Shown: piece after piece, positions 51,617 to 64,000 of the stretch
Layout: every line of letters starts with the position of its first letter
Position numbering within the stretch: the stretch's first letter is position 1
From: Streptomyces sp. CB02980
GTDB taxonomy: Bacteria > Actinomycetota > Actinomycetes > Streptomycetales > Streptomycetaceae
Direction: 5' to 3'
Assembly (NCBI RefSeq): GCF_014451325.2
Contig: NZ_JACSCH020000002.1
Span: 372,001-436,000, forward strand
DNA: 64,000 nt
The notes under the pieces: model-generated
The model's database searches: none
What the model was told of the DNA's origin: nothing
The model's input: only the letters and a program-made list of their open reading frames with translations
Translations under genes and position numbers: made by a program

Positions 51617-54600
51617 GAAGCGTTCCGTTCGTAGGAGTCGTGGGTGAGGGTTGCGGGCCGCGGGACGGTGGCCGCGGGCGGGCGCCCCAGCGAGGCGCGC
51701 CACAGTGCGGCGTAGATCCCGTCCAGGGCGAGGAGTTCGTCGTGGGCGCCGTCCTCCCGGATCCGGCCGTCGTCGACGACGACGATGCGGTCGGCTCGGG
51801 AGGCGACGCTGAGGCGGTGGGCGACGATCAGGGCGGTGCGGCCGCTGACGAGGCGTTCGGTCGCCCGGTTGACCAGCGCCTCGGTGGCGAGGTCGAGGGC
51901 GGCGGTGGCCTCGTCGAGCAGGAGGACGTCGGGGCGGACGAGTTCGGCGCGGGCCAGCGAGATCAGTTGCCGCTGACCGGCGGAGAGGTTGCGTCCGCCT
52001 TCGGTCACGCGGTGGTCGTAGCCGCCGTCGAGGGCGCTGAGGGTGTCGTGGGCGCCGACCCGACGGGCCGCGTCGGCCGTCTCGGCGTCGGTGGCGTCGG
52101 GCCGGCCGTAGGCGATGGCTTCCCGGACGGTTCCGGCGAAGAGGTACGGCTCCTGGGGAACGACGCCGAGCCGTTTCCGGTAGCCGGTGAGGTCCAGGTC
52201 GCGCAGGTCGGTCCCGCCGATGCGGACGGCCCCGCGGGTCGGGTCGTGGAACCGGGCGGCGAGCTTGACGAGGGTCGACTTGCCGGCGCCGGTCGTGCCG
52301 ACGAAGGCGACGGTCTGGCCCTGCGGGATGCGCAGCCGGATCCCGGTCAGTGCCGGGCGGCCATCTCGGTAGTGGAAGTCGACGTCGTCGAAGACGAGTT
52401 CGCCGCGCAGGGAGCGGACGGGGAGCGCGTCGGCGGCGGCCGGGGTGGTGCTGCGCAGCCGGAGCAGGTCCCGGATCCGCAGCAGGGACACCCGTGCCTG
52501 CTGGTAGCCGTCGAAGAGCTGGGAGAGCTGCTGCACCGGGACGAAGAACAGGTCCAGGTAGAGGAGGTACGCGACGAGGGCGCCGACCGTCATGGCGCCC
52601 GCGGCCACCCGCTGTGCGCCGACGGCGAGGACCACGGCGGTGACGCAGGCGGCGAGGAACTGGATGAACGGGAAGTAGCGGGCGGACAGGAACTGGCCGC
52701 GGACCCGGGCGCGCCGGTAGGCGTCGCTGTGCCGGGCGAAGGCGGTGACGACGGACTCCTCGCGGCGGAACGCCTGGACGGTGTGCATGCCGGCCGCGCC
52801 TTCCTGGAGTGCGCCGTTGACGACGGCGAGCCGTTCCCGGGCGTCGGCGTAGCTGCGGGCGGAGGCCCGGCGGAAGACGACGGTGGCGAGGGCGATCGGC
52901 GGCAAAACCGCGAGGACGACGAGGAGCATTCCGGCGTCGGCGGCGCCGAGCGCGACGAGCACGCCGAGCAGGGTGAGGGCGCTGACGAGGACGCTGAGCA
53001 GGCCGGTCTGGAGGAAGGAGGAGAGCGAGTCGACGTCGGTGGTCATCCGGGTGAGGGTGCGGCCGGACGCCTCGTTCTCGAAGTGGTCGAGCCCCAGGCG
53101 GTGCAGGTGCGCGAAGACCCGGATCCGCAGCCCGTACAGCAGCCGCTCCCCCGTGCGTCCGGTGACCCGGACCGCGGCCCACTGGACGGCGTACTGGGCG
53201 AGGACGAGGGCCAGTGCGGCGAGGGAGGCCGTGGCGACGGCGGTGAGGGCGAGGTGCTGGGCGCCGCCCTCGATGCCGTGCCGCAGCACGAGGGGCAGGG
53301 TGAGTCCGGCGAGCGTGTCGGCGACGACCAGGGCGAGGCCGAGGGCGAGCGGCAGGCGGTAGCCGCGCAGCAGGTGGCGCAGCCCGAACTCGCCGGTGCC
53401 GTCGGTCCGGGGGTCGCGGGCGGCCTCCGCCTCGTCGACGCGGGGGAGATCGAGGGCCGGCGGCAGTGCCGCGACCCGGGCCTGCATGCGCGCGGCTGCG
53501 GAGAGCGGGGCGGGGGCGGGTTTCGGGGTGTTCGGGGCGGGGGGCCGCCGGTCCCCTGCGGGGGCCGGAGGCTCGGCGGCGGCTGTGGCGGCGGCTGCGT
53601 CGGCCGGAGGCTCGGCGGGATGGTGCTGGAGGATCGTGCGGTAGAGCGGGCAGCGGGCGGTGAGTTCGCGGTGGGTGCCGAGGTCGATGATCCGGCCGTG
53701 GTCGAGGACGGCGATCCGGTCGGCGAGCGCGAGGGTCGAGCGGCGGCGGGCGACGATCAGGGTGGTGCGGCCGTCGGCCTGGGCGCGCAGCGCGTCGTGG
53801 ATGCCCTGCTCGACGCGGGCGTCGACGGCGGAGGTGGCGTCGTCGAGGACGAGGACGCGGGGCGCGGCGGCGAGCGCCCGGGCGAGGGCGATGCGCTGGC
53901 GCTGTCCGCCGGACAGGGCGCCGCGTTCGCCGAGCACCGTGGCGTAGCCGTCGGGCAGGGCGGTGACGAAGGCGTGCGCCTGCGCGGTGCGGGCCGCGGC
54001 GTGGATCTCCGCGTCGGTGGCGTCCGGCCGGCCGTAGGCGACGGTCTCGCGGACGGTTCCGGCGAGGAGGGCGGTGTCCTCGGGGACGCCGGCGACCGCG
54101 CCGCGCAGGGAGTCGAAGGTCAGGTCGCGGACGTCGGCGCCGCCGATCCGCACCGCGCCCTCGGAGACGTCGTGGAACCGGGAGAGCAGCAGGGCGAGGG
54201 TGGACTTGCCCGATCCGGGGGCGCCGACGACGGCCAGGGTCTCGCCGGGCTCGATGCGGAGGGAGAGGTCGGTGAGCACGGGCCGGCCGGGGGCGTACGC
54301 GAAGGTGACGTGGTCGAACTCGACGCCGAGGGGGGCGTCTTCGGGCAGTCGGCCCGCGCCCTCGGTCAGCAGCGGGCGGGTGTCGATCACTTCGAGGACC
54401 CGCTCGATCCCGGCGCCGGCCTGCTGGCCCATGGTGAGCAGTGCGGCGAGGGTCTTGACGGGGCCGACGAGCTGGGCGAGGTAGGCGGAGAAGGCGAGGA
54501 GGGCGCCGAGGCTGAGTTCGCCGCGGGCCGCCAGCCAGCCGCCGACCGCGAGGGCTCCGACCTGTCCGAGGGACGGAACGCACTGGAGCGCGGGCCCGTA

Positions 54601-55347
54601 GCGGGCGTTGAGCCGTACGGCGCGCATGCGGCCGGCGAAGAGCCGCCGGGCGGCGCGGGCCAGCCGGTCCATCTCCCGCTGTTCCTGGCCGAATCCCTTG
54701 ACGACACGGATGCCGGCGGTGGAGCTGGCGACGACTCCGGCGACGGCGGCGGCCTGGTTCTGGGCGTACCAGGTCGCGGGGTAGAGCCAGGTGCGGCTGC
54801 GTCGGCCGATGAACCAGAGTGCGGGGACCAGGGCGAGCGCGACCAGGGCGAGCAGCGGGGAGAGCGTGGCGATGAGGACCAGGGAGACCACCAGCAGGGC
54901 CGCGCTGGAGATCGCGGTGGGCAGGGTGGAGACGAGGCCGAAGACCATGTTGAGGTCTCCGGAGGCCCGGCCCAGGAGCTGACCGGTGCTCAGTTCGTCG
55001 CGACGTACGCCGTCCAGGCGGGAGAGCGAGCGGAACAGGTCGACCCGCAGGTCGTGCTGGACGTCGGCGGCGAGCCGTCCGGCGTACAGGCGGCGCAGGT
55101 ACGCGGCGAGGTAGCCGAGCGCGGCGACGGCGACCAGCGCTCCGGCCCACAGGGCGGCGGAGCGGGCGGGGCGCAGGACGACGTCGTCGACGATCACCAT
55201 CGTGACGAGGGGGACGACGGCGCTGGTCGCGGTCCCGAGGAGCGCGGCGAGGACCGCCACGAGCACGCTGCGCCGGTGCCGCAGACAGCGGCGGGTCAGC
55301 CGCCCGGTCCAGGAACCCCGGTCGATGTCGTCGGTGGGGTGCGTCAT
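51613..55347 (-). CDS. Fused full-length ABC exporter (TMD-NBD-TMD-NBD)
   Basis: 1244 residues, two ABCB-type half-transporters in one chain. Half 1: six helices at about 25-300, Walker A GAPGSGKST, signature LSGGQRQRIALARAL, Walker B VLVLDDATSAVD. An Ala/Pro-rich linker near 575-640. Half 2: six helices at about 675-930, Walker A GTTGAGKST, signature LSAGQRQLISLARAE, Walker B VLLLDEATAALD. Note Asp in place of Glu after the first Walker B (DDAT), so site 1 may be the degenerate one. In half 1 the switch His is replaced (IVARRRS) while half 2 keeps IVAHRLS. ATG at 55347 follows GAGGAGG. Between PPTase and ispH, it probably exports the NRPS product. Confidence 0.93.
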   Translation of the reverse strand: MTHPTDDIDRGSWTGRLTRRCLRHRRSVLVAVLAALLGTATSAVVPLVTMVIVDDVVLRPARSAALWAGALVAVAALGYLAAYLRRLYAGRLAADVQHDLRVDLFRSLSRLDGVRRDELSTGQLLGRASGDLNMVFGLVSTLPTAISSAALLVVSLVLIATLSPLLALVALALVPALWFIGRRSRTWLYPATWYAQNQAAAVAGVVASSTAGIRVVKGFGQEQREMDRLARAARRLFAGRMRAVRLNARYGPALQCVPSLGQVGALAVGGWLAARGELSLGALLAFSAYLAQLVGPVKTLAALLTMGQQAGAGIERVLEVIDTRPLLTEGAGRLPEDAPLGVEFDHVTFAYAPGRPVLTDLSLRIEPGETLAVVGAPGSGKSTLALLLSRFHDVSEGAVRIGGADVRDLTFDSLRGAVAGVPEDTALLAGTVRETVAYGRPDATDAEIHAAARTAQAHAFVTALPDGYATVLGERGALSGGQRQRIALARALAAAPRVLVLDDATSAVDARVEQGIHDALRAQADGRTTLIVARRRSTLALADRIAVLDHGRIIDLGTHRELTARCPLYRTILQHHPAEPPADAAAATAAAEPPAPAGDRRPPAPNTPKPAPAPLSAAARMQARVAALPPALDLPRVDEAEAARDPRTDGTGEFGLRHLLRGYRLPLALGLALVVADTLAGLTLPLVLRHGIEGGAQHLALTAVATASLAALALVLAQYAVQWAAVRVTGRTGERLLYGLRIRVFAHLHRLGLDHFENEASGRTLTRMTTDVDSLSSFLQTGLLSVLVSALTLLGVLVALGAADAGMLLVVLAVLPPIALATVVFRRASARSYADARERLAVVNGALQEGAAGMHTVQAFRREESVVTAFARHSDAYRRARVRGQFLSARYFPFIQFLAACVTAVVLAVGAQRVAAGAMTVGALVAYLLYLDLFFVPVQQLSQLFDGYQQARVSLLRIRDLLRLRSTTPAAADALPVRSLRGELVFDDVDFHYRDGRPALTGIRLRIPQGQTVAFVGTTGAGKSTLVKLAARFHDPTRGAVRIGGTDLRDLDLTGYRKRLGVVPQEPYLFAGTVREAIAYGRPDATDAETADAARRVGAHDTLSALDGGYDHRVTEGGRNLSAGQRQLISLARAELVRPDVLLLDEATAALDLATEALVNRATERLVSGRTALIVAHRLSVASRADRIVVVDDGRIREDGAHDELLALDGIYAALWRASLGRPPAATVPRPATLTHDSYERNAS

Positions 55348-55390
55348 TCCGGGCCTCCTCTCGTGAGGGTGGTGGGTGGGGTGCGGTGGG

Positions 55391-56023
55391 TCATGTGTCG
55401 CAGTGGCGCAGGTCGACCGGGGCGCCCGGGGCACCGAGGCCGGCGACCGCGAGGACATGTGAGCCGTACGGGCCGGCGCCGGTCGGCAGGACCGTGCAGG
55501 CGGCCCCGGTCCCGCCGGGCAGGGCGCTCAGGGCGGGCGTCCTTTCTGCGGCGGAGGGCGGGGGCCAGTGCGGGGGGTGGGGCAGCGGCTGGGTGAGCCC
55601 GCCGTGGGCGAGTCCGTGACCGCGGGCCTTGCCCACGGCCTCCTTCTGGGTCCAGAGCCAGTAGAAGGCGGGGACCCGGTCCGCCGCGGGGAGGCGGCCG
55701 AGCCAGTCGGCGTCGGCGGGGGCGAGCCAGCGCCGGGCCAGTGCGAGGGCGGGCAGCGGCCGTACGGTCTCGATGTCGACGCCGACCGGGGTCCCGGCGA
55801 GCGCCACGGCTCGGGCTCCCGGGCTGTGGCTCACGCTCACGTGGAGCCGGGCGGCGGGTCCGGTGAGCCGCGGGCGGCCGCCGGGTTCGTGGGCGAGCCC
55901 GATCCGGTGGAGCGGGCTGCCGGTCAGCTCCGCGGCGGCGCGCAGCAGCGTGGTGTGCGCCGCGCGCCGTTCGCCGGAGGCGACGGGGCCCCAGAGCACC
56001 GTGACGGCGTCGGGGCCGGTCAC
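55391..56023 (-). CDS. Sfp-type 4'-phosphopantetheinyl transferase
   Basis: 210 residues. Installs the phosphopantetheine arm on carrier domains. VSVSHSPGARAVALAG, VGVDIE (metal Asp/Glu) and YWLWTQKEAVGKARG are the family motifs. The GTG at 56023 is 4 bp after the MbtH stop, so the two are coupled. Presence in the operon suggests it serves the adjacent NRPS. Confidence 0.93.
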   Translation of the reverse strand: MTGPDAVTVLWGPVASGERRAAHTTLLRAAAELTGSPLHRIGLAHEPGGRPRLTGPAARLHVSVSHSPGARAVALAGTPVGVDIETVRPLPALALARRWLAPADADWLGRLPAADRVPAFYWLWTQKEAVGKARGHGLAHGGLTQPLPHPPHWPPPSAAERTPALSALPGGTGAACTVLPTGAGPYGSHVLAVAGLGAPGAPVDLRHCDT

Positions 56024-56027
56024 CGGG

Positions 56028-56237
56028 TCAGGCCGCCATCGCGCGGACGAGGCTCTTGGGGCGCATGTCCGTCCAGTTGGCCTCGATGTGGTCGAGGCAG
56101 GCCTGGCGGTCGTTCTCCGGGAAGGCGACCTCCCAGCCGGCCGGGACCTCGGCGAAGTCCGGCCACAGGGAGTGCTGGCCCTCGTCGTTGACGAGGACGA
56201 GGTAGCGGCCTTCGGCGTTCTCGAACGGGTTCGTCAT
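56028..56237 (-). CDS. MbtH-like NRPS chaperone
   Basis: 69 residues, a classic MbtH-like protein: [25 protein letters not shown] start, HSLWPDF, VPAGWEV and [14 protein letters not shown] with the invariant Trp residues. Binds and activates adenylation domains. ATG at 56237 follows GGAAAAGGGAA. The 97 bp upstream is unusually A+T-rich and may hold an internal promoter. Confidence 0.97.
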   Translation of the reverse strand: MTNPFENAEGRYLVLVNDEGQHSLWPDFAEVPAGWEVAFPENDRQACLDHIEANWTDMRPKSLVRAMAA

Positions 56238-56334
56238 TTCTTTTCCCTTTTCCATTTCCCGAGGTGGTTTCTTGATTCCGTCGCCGTTCTTTCTAACCAA
56301 CAGGAGAGAGATCGGCAACCTTTCCGAAAAGATT
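56238..56334 (-). promoter_or_regulatory. A+T-rich gap between ccr and mbtH-like gene
   Basis: This 97-bp stretch stands out as T/C-rich on the plus strand with AGAAAG/AACCA-like words, in an operon otherwise joined by overlaps. It may be an internal promoter or processing site for the mbtH-PPTase-ABC-MEP half. I see no clear -10/-35 pair. Confidence 0.3.
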
Positions 56335-57578
56335 TCAGCGCATATCCGTGAGGCCCGGCTCAGGCGCGTTCACGAGGACCGCCACATTGCCGGGCGGCTG
56401 CTTGTTCTCGTAGACCATCTGGTGCGCCCGGCCGATCTCGGCGAACGGCAGGGCGAGGCTGAGGCAGGGGTCGATGTGGCCGGCCGCGACGAGCTCGATG
56501 ATCGCCGCGGTCTGGCGTACGTTCGCGGCGTGCGAGCCCTGGAGCCGCTTCTGGAACATCCAGAGGAACCGCAGGTCGATGTCGCCGTTGTAGCCGCTGG
56601 TGCCGGCACAGGTGACGACCATGCCGGCCCGGTCGCAGACGTAGACCGAGGTCGGCAGGGTGGCCCGGCCCGGGTGCTCCAGGACGATGGCGGGGTCTCT
56701 GCGCTCGCCGAGCGCGTCCCAGAAGGCCCGGCCGAAGGAGCGGACCCCGGAGAGCCATTCCCGGTAGGCGACGGTGTCGCTCGAATCAGGCAGCCGACCC
56801 CAGTGGTCGAAATCATTCCGATTGATGACGCCGTGCGCTCCCAGGCGCTTACAGTAGTCGAATTTATCGTCGTCCGAAACCACGGCGACCGGAATTCCGC
56901 CGAAGTATTTCACGATCTGTATGGCCATGGATCCGAGACCGCCGGCGCCGCCCCAGACGAGGACGGGATCGCCCGGCCGGACCGTGTGCGGGTGCCATCC
57001 CATGAGCATGCGGTACGAGGTGGAGCCGCCGCCGAGGAAACAGCCGGCCTCCTCCCAGGTGAGGTGCGGGGGCTTCTTGTGGCACTGGTACTCGTCGGCC
57101 ACGGTGAACTGCGCGAAGGAGCCGTGGTTCGACTCGTAGCCCCACGCCCGCTGGGAGCGGGAGGCGGTCGGGTCGGTGCCGAGGCGGATGTCGGGGGCCG
57201 ACTCGTCCCAGGCGACGCCGCCGACGATGACGTGGTCGCCGACCTTGAGCTGCTTGACCCCCTCGCCGACGGCCCAGACCACTCCGGCGCCCTCGGATCC
57301 GGCGATGTGGAAGTCGAGCGGATCGCCGGCCCGTTGACGGTCGGCGATGACATCGGCGGGGGTGCCCAGTCCGGCCCAGACGCCGTTGTAGTTGATCCCG
57401 GCGGCCATCACCCAGATGAGGACCTGCCCGCGGCCGACCGGCGGCACGTCCACGGTCTCGACCTGGATCGACTGCTCGGGCGGGCCGTACCGCTCGCGCC
57501 GGATCACGCCGGCGTGCATGCGACGGGGCACCTCGCCCAGGGGCGGTGTCTCCCCCAGTGCGTACAACTCCTTCTTCA

Positions 57579-57579
<1 letters not shown>
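56335..57579 (-). CDS. ccr: Crotonyl-CoA carboxylase/reductase
   Basis: 414 residues, medium-chain dehydrogenase fold. Reductively carboxylates enoyl-CoA (crotonyl-CoA to ethylmalonyl-CoA) with NADPH and CO2. Family marks: [61 protein letters not shown] (nucleotide loop), [20 protein letters not shown] and [11 protein letters not shown]; the Asn, Glu and His of the CO2 pocket are present. ATG overlaps the NRPS stop (ATGA). Supplies an alkylmalonyl-CoA extender, so a PKS outside the window is expected. Confidence 0.93.

Positions 57580-64000
<6,421 letters not shown>

Noticed and set aside
51617..55150. Continuation of the ispH frame far upstream (1519 codons)
   Set aside because: Arg/Pro-rich out-of-frame reading of the ABC gene; IspH similarity begins at the ATG at 51616.
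51640..55596. 1318-codon plus-strand open frame over the ABC exporter
   Set aside because: Shadow of a high-GC gene: Gly/Glu/Asp/Arg-rich, no domains, while the minus strand encodes a complete exporter.

Overview
The window is high-GC actinobacterial DNA that reads as a Streptomyces (or close relative) chromosome: GTG starts, third-position G/C bias, many ATGA/GTGA stop-start overlaps, several SpoIIE-type phosphatases, proline-rich small proteins, an Rpf/LysM/M23 cell-wall enzyme and a modular NRPS. No rRNA, tRNA or CRISPR array was seen.

Layout. (1) 1-19 kb is ordinary chromosomal content: a LytTR regulator (cut by the edge), an Fpg/Nei glycosylase, an OmpR-type two-component pair followed by a lipoprotein alpha/beta-hydrolase, a WS/DGAT acyltransferase, a PAS-GAF-SpoIIE-ATPase phosphatase, a secreted lipoprotein, a yndJ-DUF1990 pair under a paired palindromic operator, a lipase-maturation-factor protein, a 56-codon possible RiPP precursor, an unusual long SDR, a FhuF-like Fe-S protein, a DMT transporter and a LysM/M23 protein. 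(2) 19-47 kb is accessory and visibly eroded. Intact genes (panD, a carnitine-acyltransferase/methyltransferase/2OG-oxygenase trio, a DoxX-like protein with a divergent cysteine-bearing regulator, three more SpoIIE phosphatases, an orphan solute-binding lipoprotein, a Ser/Thr kinase operon, a NUDIX hydrolase, a MASE1 protein) lie between broken ones: a racemase with an internal deletion, three transposase relics, a GH15 start, an ankyrin tail, DUF2785, DD-peptidase, PIN, SDR, WD40 and PucR pieces, and an 80-bp duplicate of the panD start. At 43-47 kb are two freshly repeated genes, a metzincin-type zinc protease with three 47-residue repeats and a tachylectin-like lectin with four 51-residue repeats. 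(3) 47.5-64 kb is one leftward biosynthetic operon: NRPS (running off the right edge) > crotonyl-CoA carboxylase/reductase > MbtH > Sfp-type PPTase > fused ABC exporter > ispH > dxs > ispG.

How it fits together. The right-hand operon would make, activate and export a peptide whose last two visible modules add a D-residue and then a residue released by the thioesterase; CCR points to an alkylmalonyl-CoA building block used by a PKS outside the window, and the three MEP-pathway genes point either to extra IPP/DMAPP for a prenylated or terpenoid product or to spare copies of a targeted pathway. The acyltransferase/methyltransferase/oxygenase trio looks like a small self-contained metabolic cassette. 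The protease and lectin, both lacking a recognisable signal peptide, look like a horizontally acquired effector or defence pair. The many SpoIIE/ATPase proteins are consistent with partner-switching control of sigma factors, but no sigma factor or anti-sigma antagonist gene is in view.
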